Assembly (NCBI GenBank): GCA_033439765.1 | Contig: JAULSN010000010.1 | Coordinates: 434,001-498,000 of the forward strand | Origin: Lasiosphaeria ovina | Taxonomy: Eukaryota > Ascomycota > Sordariomycetes > Sordariales > Lasiosphaeriaceae | Length of the DNA stretch: 64,000 bases | Direction: 5' to 3' | Shown: positions 12,424 through 23,046 of the stretch, piece by piece | Position numbering within the stretch: position 1 is the first letter of the stretch | Layout of the letters: each line of letters opens with the position of its first letter | Position numbers and translations under genes: made by a program | Notes under the pieces: model-generated | The model's database searches: none | The model's input: the letters and a program-made list of their open reading frames with translations, nothing else | Told to the model about the DNA's origin: nothing

Positions 12424-13806
12424 TAATGTCGCCTGGAATTGACCCACATTACATGCCCAGGTCAACCCCACTTCAAATGCTGTCTTTTCTTCTTTTCTTA
12501 CGCCCGGAATGCCCTCTAATCTAGGAATTCCTTGCAACTGGAATTCCTTTATTTCTACGGAATTCCTTTTGCTCGGGATGCCTGCCCTGTTTACGGACTT
12601 CCGGGAGGAATTACAGTGGTCTTCTTGGCTATAAGAAGACGCTTTTTACCTGTATTTTAGACCTACCTACCTGATCAGACAATTCAATGCGCAGTCAACC
12701 TAGATCACGTGCAACACTTAACTTTGTGCATCCTTGCCAACCTGCCGCTGCGCGTTTCCGGCATACTTACCAAGACTGTGCCGCGAAGTGCCCAGTTGTC
12801 ATCTATGCTTTTACGACGCTCTCGGATTGTCTGGTGGTCTTGGTTTCTCAATACAACAGGAAGCCCTCTAAACTCCCACTCTTCCTCTTGTCTAGCTTTG
12901 AACTTCCAACGGGACAGGCACACTGAATAGACATGTCCGCCATTGCGGCAACTTACTCCCTAGAGGCTCATGGTGGTGGTAACCAACCGGGGGTCGAGAC
13001 TCCAAGTCAAGGGTGGGTTTAGCGGGCAAAGAAACACAACATCATCTATGTCATGGCCAGGACGGCACCCCAACTCTCGATGATTATCAGTAGCCTCCTG
13101 CAACTGTGGGGGTGTACATCAGCCACCTGCGCCGTTATGTCAAGTGTCAACTCAAAAGTACACAACCTATGTCGTTTCGAAAGAACCGAACAAAGAAACT
13201 AAGCCGAACTAATGGAAGCTAAACCGGTAAAGGACATTTATCAAGAAAACTTGCTAGTGGCCCATCTAATGCTATCTCAAACCCTCCCTCCAGTGCATTC
13301 GTTTCGTCAAAGAAAAATGCAGCCTTCCACTACTTCGTCAGCTCAAACGTAGCCCAGAAGCAAAAAAAAAAAAAAAATACAAAATCCAATACTCAATAAA
13401 ACCGAACAGGAAACCAATCCAGCTAATGGAAGCCAAACTGGTAGGTAAATGCATTCATCCAAGAAATTAGTTCCCCTCCAATACAATCCAATGCCCATCC
13501 AATGTTGTCGCCAAGAAATAACCCTTACTTGCAAAATTGACCCTCTTTTACCCCTGCATACGCAAACACCTGTTTTTCTCTCCTTTGCACCCTCCCTTGC
13601 GTTCGGAATGCCCTCAATCCGACTACATCCCTTGCACCGGAGATTCCCTTCAATTCTACGGTCTTCTTTTGCCCGCCCTGAATACGGACTTCCGTGGAGA
13701 TATTCAGTGATCCTGTTGGCTATAAGAAGGTGCTATTTTACCTGTATTTTAGAACGATCTAACCAGACAATTCAATGCTCAGTCAATCCAGATCACGTGC
13801 AACAAA
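12424..13806. repeat. Pair of diverged direct repeats (about 290-305 bp each) with internal repeats
   Basis: 12424-12714 and 13501-13806 align over their length. Shared blocks are CGGAATGCCCTC, TTGGCTATAAGAAG, TTTACCTGTATTTTAGA, CAGACAATTCAATGC and AGATCACGTGCAAC. Between them, 13190-13290 and 13395-13480 share a second diverged block (CTAATGGAAGC, AAACYGGTA). The arrangement could be decayed LTRs with a collapsed interior, or nested copies of a small element; no coding remnant decides it. Confidence 0.7.
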
Positions 13807-14315
13807 TGTCAAATGCAGTCCGATCAGCAAAAGTACCCAACCACTCCCACTACCCCACTACCCCAATCCAAAGCAAAACCAAACCAAACAGATAGATGGG
13901 CAGAGAAAAATAGAGCAGAAAATTTGCTCATACAAGCCTAGCCCAGCCCAATCCCAATACTCCAAGATACTCACCAGTACTCATGCGATGCAATGCAAGA
14001 AACCCACCACTGTTGGAATGACAAGGTCATTGGTACTAGTCACTATAGTAACCGTTGCGAAAGGATGGGGAGGGGGTTTTGGTGGTTTTATTCCTCTGTG
14101 TTGACTATGTAAAAGGATCACGAACTACGGGGACAGGAAGTGGTTTTGGTGCAGCCCCTGGGTCACGTGAAAGGCGCGTGTGGCCCGTGCGCTAACCAAT
14201 TCCCCACTGTTTTGCACAGTCGACCAATCACAGCTCTGCAGCTGCATGACCCTGATTGATCGATAATTCCTACAACCACCCTCACCAAAAACCCATCCAC
14301 TAAATTCTGTACACC

Positions 14316-14316
<1 letters not shown>

Positions 14317-14346
<30 letters not shown>

Positions 14347-14348
14347 AA
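14317..14348. repeat. GAAA microsatellite
   Basis: About eight GAAA units, uninterrupted. No gene overlaps it. Confidence 0.95.
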
Positions 14349-15113
14349 AATCACCAACCCAAACCCTGCCTCCCACTTTTCTCCTTAGCATGCCACTGCA
14401 CCAAGCTCCACATTCAACCGCATATCCACCTAAGCAAGGAAGAGAAGTGAATGAGACGAACCATCAAAGCCGGTACATTAGTGGCCCGTCGTGGCGTACC
14501 TTCACACCGTGAATACTTCATACACGCTGCCGCATTTCTCGTGTCCCAGCATCAACTTTACCTGGTACCGGAGAATAACGTATGGGCAAGCTCAAACTCC
14601 CTCCAGCCACAGCAGAGCGGACTACAAGTGCCCACACCCTTTTACATGGCCGACAAGTGCAGCCTGGGGAAATGACGAGCCAGTGATATTGCGAGCTGCG
14701 GTTTTCTCATCGCTCGTATCATTGCTATTTCATTTTCTCTAGTACTAAACGGTGTGGTCTCTATATATCTCTACTGCAGTTACCTAGGTAGTAGTACCGG
14801 TCAACTAGGTGCCAATTTCAGCGAAATACTTGACAGCACGAACATGTGCCATGATTCAGATCACGATATCCTAGGACCCGGCATGCTCAAAAAGGTCCGA
14901 TAGACCCCGCCACCAACCTAGGAATCTAAGACCTTCATAGATATCAATCATCAACCTGCTGCATTCAGAATGCATCGTTGTTGACCCCTTAACCCGCTCG
15001 CTCCTACAAGTCAAATCTCGTGACGCCAGTCTTCGCTATCAGAATCCTTGTCTTACTCACTATCATCAGCATCAGAGCTTCTTCCGGCGTGTATTGGAAC
15101 AATTCGCAGACCG

Positions 15114-17128
15114 CTACACCGATACAGCATCTTTATCGCCGGGTTTCCCGTTATCCTCTCCAAAACGACCCCTGGCGTAAAACAGCCCCTCCCGAATCCT
15201 GCGCTGCACAACATACTCCTCCAACAGGTCATCCGTTGCTGTATATACGTGTGGCTGATCAATTCCCAGCAAGATTCCTGCTCCCAGAATCGCAAAGAAG
15301 AGGGAAAACGCCGTAGCGATGTAGCTCGCCAGAGAAATGGCATCGGCTATGGGGCCCTGCAGGACTCCGTACAGAATACCCACAATAGCGCTGATCGGGA
15401 TTGTGAATAATGCCAGCGTGACCAGAACTCTAGGGAAGCAGTTAGTAAGTGCATGAGCCACTGGTGGTGGTTGCCAGTCGTCCGGGAAGGAACTCGCCTC
15501 GCCCTAGGAAGGTTGGCAAACTCGAACATGAGCACAACTCGTGGATGCCTGCCAACACCTGGACTGGCCCCTCGAGCGCCTTGTAGAAACTTCGCCACGG
15601 TTCGAGCGAAGAATTTCCCGGGCGGTGGGTTGTCGAGGATATAACGGAAGTCGTGGGCACTGAGGGAGCCGGATTTATCCGGAGACTCGACCAGTTCAGC
15701 TTTGTTCACGAGCCTGATACGACGGGTGCGCTCGTCAAAGACCCACTGTCGCGTAAATCAGCTCATCCATCAGTTGAGATGGTAGTGAAAGGTAGACGTA
15801 CAACAAGGACGTAGATCATGCCGATGTCTTGTACCCATGTATACGGCTTCAGGATCCAGCCGTAATGGAGCGCTCGATATTGTGCTTGCAGGTGGGCGAG
15901 TAACTTCTGATTTGACCAATTCAGACCGACTTTTCGTTCATCTTTAATCAGAACGGGCTTGCCCCTGTCAAACATGAAGAAGAATGATGGACTGTGAAAG
16001 TTAGAATGGCAACATCAGCGGCAGATAGGGCAGATGGCATCTTGCATTTCGCTCTCACTGTTGGGCCTCCCGCCTCCGCGGAGCTGTACTACATTGTGTT
16101 GTAGGCGGCTCTGTAATTTTCGTTAGCGTTTTAACAACCACTCTGGATGTGGGTTTAGGGCTCGGACCGCGCTCTGTCTCCGTCTTGGTGCCCTTTCTCG
16201 ATTGCGAACCCACTGAGAGGTGGCATCATCGTTATACCGGTCGTCCACATCAGCCCTCATACCATGTTCCCGGGAGTAGCGTCGCTCCGGAACGGACATA
16301 TTCTGTGTTTCCCCAATGTGAATACTACCGTGACTCCTGGTAGGGCGGCCGTCGGCAGGTGTCATGTACACATGATCAGGCGAGCCTCCCCCGCCCCCTG
16401 AGGGTCGACCCCCACGCCAGAACCTAGGATCGTAGTCGCCGTCACTATCATCATCATCGCGTCTGTTCGTACCGAAGCGAAAACGAAAACCCCTGGAATG
16501 GGGCCTGGTTCTGGGATCCGTATCGATGCGAACTTCGTGTCTTGACGAGCGCGCCGCGTCCTCGCGTATAAATCGGTTGACCTTGTACCTGCTACGCCAG
16601 ACATCGCGACCGCGGCCGTTGATATTGTAGTGGCGGAGGATGCTGACGAGAGTGTCTGCGTTGGCGAAGGCGATGACCTGGACACCCCTGAATTCTGTGG
16701 AATTGGCCCTGTATTCGTATATTGGGGTATGACTGTGACGTGGGCCCGGGTAATGTGCATTGATGATTCGAGGCTCACCTTCGATCTGTTATAGTAAGCG
16801 CGCTATCTTTTGGCTTAGTGGTTTGTGATGGCGGCCATGCAAGGACATACATCGGGAGTGCGGGCACGGTGGTGGGCGTGGGCCGCGCGCTCCGATTCGG
16901 AGCTTGAGCTAGTGGCGCGAAAGTCCGCGCTAGCCATTGCTGAGGTTCGGCGTTACGTTCTCCGTAGCTGGCCAGGCTCGAGACTGCCTTGATATTTGTG
17001 GTGAATTTTTGATTCGGGTAGAAACTCGAAGGTCTAAATTCCCTCACCAAGGATTTCAATGAACTATGCTCCCCGCGACTGATAGTGGACGCAGATGCCG
17101 GAAATGTCGCTACGTTATTGGGCGCCAT
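15114..17128 (-). CDS. Multi-exon hypothetical protein with C-terminal membrane anchor
   Basis: Pieces in several frames join by normal splice signals. Exon 1 is 17128-16779 (116 codons). Exon 2 is 16732 to about 16214 (HTPIYEYRANSTEFRGVQV onward, Arg/Asp-rich). One or two less certain exons lie near 16110-15980. Then come 15975-15802 (start of this piece unknown), 15745-15522 (YILDNPPPGKFFA) and 15429-15114. The last intron has a textbook TACTAAC branch point near 15445 before CCTAG. The final exon has two hydrophobic helices (VLVTLALFTIPISAIVGILY and SLASYIATAFSLFFAILGAG) and then TDDLLEEYVVQRRIREG. It looks like a conserved fungal hypothetical with a cytosolic basic N-terminus and a two-helix anchor; no function is assignable. 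It may instead be two genes split near 16.1 kb. Confidence 0.65.
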
Positions 17129-17625
17129 TGTGGTACTGTACCATGCTCGTACAGAAACGCATTTTCAGCTTGCCCCGCACTTCTGAGCCTAACCCCCTCT
17201 GTCCCCTCCAATCGCCTAACGGGTTCGCGGCATAACTGCATCTATTCCTGTAGGGCTAAACAGCTTGGTCTTCACTTCCCAATTCTCTCTCTACAGATCC
17301 AAATCTTAGCACCGAGACACTTTCATTGGTCATTCGGGACTTGTGGGTCATTCTAGCTCGTCTCAATGATCGTTTTTCAACGCAAGCCCTTTTTAGCTGT
17401 GCCGACCCAAGTGTCGGCCGCAGGGTCGTCACAAATATCAGTAGCGGTGTAACGAAGTAACCAACATCATATCGCTTATTAAGATAGAAGCATCGGCTAA
17501 CCTTGTCGAAGCTAATTTGTCGTACACTGGTATGTTATATTCCGATATACTTTGAACTTGGACATTATATTCTAGGAATCTAGTATATTTTGGGCTGGTA
17601 TATTAACTAGTATACTCTAAGCTAG
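17129..17625. other. Intergenic, AT-rich right half
   Basis: Promoter side of the minus-strand gene. From about 17520 to 17625 the sequence is rich in TATA/TAGTATA steps and abuts the left arm of the inverted repeat. A small palindrome GCCGACCCAAGTGTCGGC lies near 17400. Confidence 0.5.
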
Positions 17626-17952
17626 TGTGATTGAATCAGACGTCCTACGTTACTTCTAACCTACAGTTAACTTTGACAATCGCGTCGGGTATGGCGTTCG
17701 AAAAAATCCACTAGCGCAGGGAACCGCTCACCCAAGATCAGTCCAATGTCACACAACTGCAGCATCTATCAGCAATCTGTAACGTGAGAGCTGTTCCTGT
17801 TCCCTGTTGACGCTTCAGAATACCGAAAATACCATGGAACTTTGTCCCCCCTCTCTCGGAGCCCAAGACACATATGCATTGAAGTGTACTTGGATGCACT
17901 GATGAGCCGAGAGTGAGGAGCATGTCTTAGACCCCTTCCATGATCAAATCCA

Positions 17953-18762
17953 TCAGGTATACCCACTAGGTATAACAGGAATAGGCTGCAACTTGACCAA
18001 CTCCCCCAGATCCAACTCTTTAAAATCCTCCACCCCAACCGGTGTCCCAACCGGCTGCATTAGGTCAAACAAAAGAGGATCATCCTCTCGTTTCCCAAAC
18101 AGCGTCAACCAATCAAACAACTTCGACCAAGCATTCCAAGCCCCCCTCTCCATATCCAGCTTCACGACCGCCTGGAGCGGCGTGTTCTCAGTATACTTGA
18201 CGATCATCACAGCCCTGAAGTTTGGAAGAACACCCTTCGCAGCCTTCTTCGCCTCGACGCAATCCCATACCGCGATGCCATCTACTGCGTTGGCGGACCT
18301 TCTCCATCCGCTTAGTCTCATTTCATGTTCCCTAGTCATGGTCGAACTGTGTTGGATCTCGGTGTTGGCGGTTAGGTCTGGGACGCCGAGCGGGACGCCA
18401 ACTCCGAGTGTGCCAGAAGACTCGAGCTCCTCGGTGGATATCTTCCCGCGGCAGTCTTCAGGTGCTAGCGCAAGAACCTTGGGCTGTTCTTGGACGCCTT
18501 CAGTGGGACGGCCGAACTCGATGCTGGAAAGAGCGCAGGCGCGTGATGCCAGGTCGGAAGCGTACGATGAAGCGAAGGATGATCAGTGTAGCAGGCTGGC
18601 CGGCGTATTTTCGGTATTGGACGGTCTCGGCGCGGATGTTTACCATTGTGGTGTCGTCGAGATCGTACTCAAGGGCGTTCTCGCGCGTGCCAGTGAGCCT
18701 GGGGGTTTTTGCTGGGGCCGGAGCCCGCCGTGTTTGGGTTGGAGGGGGATGGTGATGTCCAT
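17953..18762 (-). pseudogene. Conserved fungal hypothetical gene with two frameshifts
   Basis: ATG at 18762 begins MDITIPLQPKHGGLRP. The frame is then lost in a C-run near 18700 and resumes one base over as LTGTRENALEYDLDDTTMVN and QPATLIILRFI. A second change occurs near 18510-18550, after which the frame is open to TGA at 17955-17953, ending LKLQ-like GELVKLQPIPVIPSGYT. The pattern of a strand-rich N-terminal half, a Gly-rich centre and a C-terminal half with FQAVVK/DPLLFD-like blocks matches a widespread, unnamed ascomycete protein family as I remember it; I give no function. The second shift might be a short intron (GTACGC donor, TTTCCAG acceptor), but that splice does not restore frame. 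Both shifts sit beside simple sequence, so sequencing error is possible. Confidence 0.6.
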
Positions 18763-19142
18763 TTTGATTTTTTTTGCTTCTTTAAGTTGTCTTTCAGCCT
18801 GAGGTCACCGCCGCGTTAGCTACGCTGCTCGCCTTAGGCCCAGAAGTGGCATCGTAATCATGAAGTCGGACGAAGTGACATCTGAAGAACGGGCGTTGTC
18901 GTTTCTGCTGAGCTGAGTTACCCCTCTGGGCACTTTCCTACCTACACCTCCAATCACGTTCCGCCCTCGGGGTGGTCAAGGTCATTGACTCTCAGATGGC
19001 TACATGTTTCAGACCTGCGGTAGGTCAGGCATGCCCGCGCCAGACCTGATCTGATCGCGGCTCTCAACCCCGCCCATAGGACGACGACGAACAACCAAGA
19101 CCCTCACGACTAGAACACATCAAAGCCAGAGTTCCCGGCCAG

Positions 19143-19553
19143 TTGAACACATCTGTAAGCATCGCGATGATAACGGAAACAAGTGTCGTTAACGGCATGG
19201 ATGAGCGGGGATCCGAGTCAGTTTCGCTTCAAGATGTGATGAAAGTGTGCCGAAGCCATTGCGAATATGGGAATTTCGAGCGAGCCATCGACATTCTCCG
19301 GGAAGAAACGAGGACCTCGGGCAAAACGACAGCGCAGATCATGTCCGAGATGAAGCGGGTTTTTCTGGTCATTGGGGCTCGAAAAACGGCGACAGAAGAG
19401 TTGGAAAGCTGGAGAGCTGGACTTGGTGAGGGCCTTGAGCCGGGAGCGTATGACGACGTTCTTTCTCTTCAGGGCGCGATTCTTGAAATTTCGTCGTTGG
19501 AAGCTTGGAGGAGGGTGTGGGGATCGCTGATGCTGATACGGAAGAAGGAATAG
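19143..19553 (+). CDS. Hypothetical protein, 136 aa
   Basis: An open frame of 136 residues, mostly helical and charged, with VMKVCRSHCEYGNFERAID and SEMKRVFLVIGARKTATEE. The first half reads like a tetratricopeptide-type helical pair, but one pair is too little to assign a repeat family. The start may be the second Met (MITETSV) or third (MDERGSE). It lies inside the inverted-repeat cassette, divergent from the broken neighbour at 18.0-18.8 kb. No stop or frameshift is evident. Existence as a gene is moderately supported by length and composition only. Confidence 0.5.
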   Translation: MNTSVSIAMITETSVVNGMDERGSESVSLQDVMKVCRSHCEYGNFERAIDILREETRTSGKTTAQIMSEMKRVFLVIGARKTATEELESWRAGLGEGLEPGAYDDVLSLQGAILEISSLEAWRRVWGSLMLIRKKE

Positions 19554-20079
19554 CGGTTTACTGGACCGTGTCCAGGAATGGGGGTAGACGGGCGTTTTTT
19601 CTCTTCTTTATTGGTCAGGAGACGAACAGGTGGGAGGGGGATTGGTGCCTCGCACTACTGGGTCTATGCCATTTCTCTTTCTGGCCATCTGCACTACTAA
19701 CAGTTGTCCCGTTACCGAGCCATCGGGTCGGTGTGTTGTGTTGTATTTGCTATTTTCTCTCGCGTCTGTCTGGTTGGTGATTCACTTGGCATCCAATGTG
19801 AAATCCCGGGGGTGGGGTTTAAACAGGTCGAGGATTGAAGGTCAGAATTGCAAGAGTAGTCACTCTATATACTGCATTGTTCAGAATGAGGGTTGCCCGA
19901 TCCTCTCAATGTTGTCCAAGGTCTTTTCCTTGCCTGGTTGCCCCGGGGGTTTTTTTTACGCGCCATACCCGACGCCATTGTAAAAGGTAACTGTACGTTA
20001 GAAGTAACGTAGGACGTCTGATTCAATCACATGCGTCACATGTGCCCGCTGGCTTCGAAGCTCGCAATGGCGTTCAGAC

Positions 20080-20139
20080 AGCGTGAAGTTACACGACGTG
20101 AATCATCACGACGTGAAACATAACGGCGTGAATCATGCT
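20080..20139. repeat. 15-bp tandem repeat, 4 copies
   Basis: Four consecutive 15-base units with the core RNCGTGAANNNNAC/T. The second reads GACGTGAATCATCAC; the others differ at a few positions. It lies 48 bp outside the right arm of the inverted repeat and about 125 bp past the laccase stop codon. Confidence 0.85.
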
Positions 20140-20263
20140 AGCAACAAATTTCGACGCCAATCACTAGTTATCTCATTCCTGGGAGCTACATACGGTAGGA
20201 GGGAGTTGCGCGCCACAACGGTCGGTAGATTGCAGGTTCGCTGAGACACATCGATACCTCCCC

Positions 20264-23046
20264 TCACACTCCAGAGTCATTCTGGAACACGTCCCCATCG
20301 CAGCCGTCCCACCAGTTCTTGCAGACCGCCTGCCACGACCTCCAGTTCTCGCAAACCCGGTTTGCCTCTTGTATGGCGTGGGAGGTAGCGTTGGACGGCC
20401 ACTGCCGCAAGAAATCTAGTCAGGTCTCTATTGCCAAGAAAGATTGGCTGTATTTCCAGGTATGGATGCAAGTTTTCGCACTTACGATTTGCTGGGCATC
20501 GGCCCGCCGCTCGAGAATCTGTAGGCCCAGGCCCATGGCGGCGTGTGCCGCTAGCCATATTTGAGTGAGCATCTAATCGAAGTGCTGCTCTGAGAGAACA
20601 ATAGGGTTGCCTTACCAATGTGGCAATGGACGAGCCATGCGCCGGGGTTGTCGGCGTGGAAGGCAATAGTGACAGACCCTCGATTCGGCACCAGGATGAC
20701 ATCCCGACGTGGAGGGTTGGACCAATCCTGGATGGTAAACGAGTTGGTTGGGTGATTCGGGTCTTGCTTATCGAGGATAGCAAAGTCGTGGCCGTGGAGG
20801 TGGATCTAGCAATTCCGGTGGCAGAACTCCAATCAGCAGCAGGTTCGAAAAGTTAAGGCAGTTTGGGTGATAGACTTCTTTGAGATCTAGACTTGGACGA
20901 CTTACTGGGTGGGTGCCAGCGATGGATGAAATTTGGAGGAATATCTACGCATCAGCTTGGCATTAGTGAACTGTATGGACAGGGCAAGGTAGGCAGTTAA
21001 GGGACACATGTTGGATAGGGAAAAGGGGTTGCGACCTACCCAGTCTGTGCTCGTCAAGTTGTCTTCGAGAACAACCATTGCGCTAGGCTTCCACGGGCCC
21101 GTGTTGTTCAGGTTCAGGAATGTCGGGTCTGAGTAATCCACCTGGAGCGGTGTCCAATTCTGGATGGTGGTGGGGTTCAGCGCAAAGCCGGCTAGCGGGA
21201 AGGGCTTTTTCAAAAGGTTCTTGAATGATATTTCCTCGTTCTCGCCCTGACCCTTGTTGTTGGAGGGCTTGGTTACGTTCCAAGCCACAACGGGCTTGAG
21301 GTTGGCAAGAGGCTCCTCGATGCAGTTCCTGTCCAGGTCCGGCCATGGTTGGGTGCTTGGCTTTGCAGTGCTTGAGCTGTCGTACCGTAGGATTCCCGTC
21401 TTCATGTATGTGTCACCGGGTGGGATCGGGGCGTCAGGGCAGTCGCCTATGATGTCGGTACGGATCCAGTAGTTGCCATCGGTAGGCAGCTTTTGGTTGG
21501 GGTAGGGAATTGGCAATGCCTCGACGATTACTTGGTACCGCTGTCCGATGCCAATGTGAAGGTGACTGGTGATATAAGTGCCATCGATTGGAACAAAATC
21601 GGCCTCGACGACCTGCAACTGATGGTTGTCAATGGAAAAGACGAATGGGGTCTGGAAGGATGTGTTGATGATGCGCAGCAAGTATTTCAGCGGCTTCGCG
21701 CGGTTAGCCTCGAAGCTGAGTGTATACGGCGTTGGAATGGTCAGGTTGGATGGCAATCCCGTGTAGTCGAATGCAGTGACGTTGCCCTTGCCGTTCAGCA
21801 AGATTGTGGGATACAGAATGTCGGCACCAGAGATGAATTCGTACGCGCTGTTGTGGGCTACAAACAAAGAATCAGCCACCATTCAAGTTATTCATATGCG
21901 AAGTTGGCTCGCTAAGGTAGTCCCACCCCAGTCTGTGATAAGCAGCGGTATATCAGGAGCAATATCGTACTGCTGCGATGACGGACCATGGATAGTCTGT
22001 AAACATGGCGTTAGTTGGTGTGTACGCTTCACGAGTCTGCAGGCTCCAGCTTACGATTGGTGCGACCAGGCCATCAGCATATTGCTTTGTCCAACGTCAG
22101 CAGACGTTTTCGGCAATTCTAGACAACAGACTTGACTTCAAGGGGGTCGTTGAAGAAGGTAGACACAAACCACGCTGTAATGACTGTGTAGCCTGTTTAC
22201 CTAGCTGTCAGCAAGATGGCTACCTTAGGTATGATTATTGGGATAATATCGAGGCATCTCCAACATACCACGAACTGCCGTATTGAGTAGCGAGGAACTT
22301 GTAGGTGAAGCTGTCGCTGGGGCGGATTGGGCATTGGGTTACTCCATTTACGCCATCCATGTGCATTGTGCGGAACTGGCGGATGCCGTGCCAGTGGATA
22401 CTGGTGCCATTACCCTTGAGATTGTTTATGACAGTTACCTAGTACCCGGTGCATGTCATGCGTCAGCACTTGGACCGAATCTATAGCCCCATGGCCGACA
22501 AACCTCAATTGTATCGCCCCAGCAGGCCTCCGCAATGTCAGTACAGGTTGCTTCAAGAGCTATCAGTCGCGGCTAGTGGCATACCTGGATCCAGGGTCCG
22601 GGATACTGTTCGTTGAACCACTTTCCCTGCTCGAAGTCGAGACCGTCGGCGTTGATGACGTGATTTGTAAGGTTAAGCGTGTATTGTCGGGTTATTCCGG
22701 TGGGTGTCAGAGGTACCACGGTGCCGTCGGGCAATGTGGTGGTCGCCTCATAGTTGGTCTCGATGTTCCACTGGTTTTTTCCCGACCCGTCTACGAGCCA
22801 ACAGCGACGGTTGGTGCTAGAGCACTCGGACCAGCCTTTCATGGCCGAATAGTCGCAAGTGAAATTGGACCCGTCGGCAGCGCCGGGAGGCTTGAAAATG
22901 GGTCCCCGCGGTGGCCCGAGCCCATGATCGCTTGGCAGGTCAAGCGGGACGCGATCGAGGTCCTGCAGCGGCTTTTGCAAAGGCAAATCGGTCCCGAAGC
23001 CAAAGAGACAGGTCAAGGCCGTCAAGAACTTCTGACCTAGCAGCAT
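20264..23046 (-). CDS. Secreted laccase-like multicopper oxidase
   Basis: Oxidises phenolic substrates with four copper ions while reducing oxygen to water; acts outside the cell. ATG at 23046 opens a signal peptide (MLLGQKFLTALTCLFGFG). The copper motifs are SIHWHGIRQF (exon 3), LHSHYS (exon 4), HPIHLHGHDF, and HCH followed by IAAHAAMGLGLQ across a late intron. The C-terminus ends DSGV, matching the DSG-type plug of ascomycete laccases. Supported exons include 23046-22585, 22527-22504, 22438-22269, 22192-22171 and 22084-22055. A large exon then begins HNSAYEFISGADILYPT near 21860, and several short 3' exons end with TGA at 20266. Three consecutive small exons are only 24, 22 and 30 nt. Two motif residues deviate: Leu for the usual Tyr before HSH, and Ala for the usual Trp in HCHIAW. 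All copper-binding His/Cys positions I can place are present, so activity is likely. Confidence 0.9.

Larger units (their letters stand above)
12005..15113. other. Gene-poor region with old repeats
   Basis: No supportable gene in about 3 kb. It holds diverged direct repeats, an A-run near 13361, a GAAA microsatellite and generally lower GC than neighbouring genes. It also includes the promoter of the MYND gene (pyrimidine-rich stretch near 12115-12140). Confidence 0.55.
17626..20031. mobile_element. Candidate 2.4-kb element bounded by about 80-bp inverted repeats
   Basis: 17626-17707 and the reverse complement of 19950-20031 match almost perfectly. The outermost 35 bases (starting TGTGATTGAATCAGACG) are identical. 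A further 45 bases share blocks such as TACAGTTA and GCGTCGGGTATGGCG with a few mismatches. Inside are a broken conserved gene and a small intact ORF, but no transposase. No target-site duplication is visible at these borders. It could be a non-autonomous DNA transposon that captured host genes, or two copies of a short element that landed in opposite orientation. Confidence 0.55.

Noticed and set aside
15347..15709. Single-frame 120-codon ORF as an independent gene
   Set aside because: It begins at a GTG, not ATG, and is better explained as an internal exon of the 15.1-17.1 kb gene plus intron read-through.
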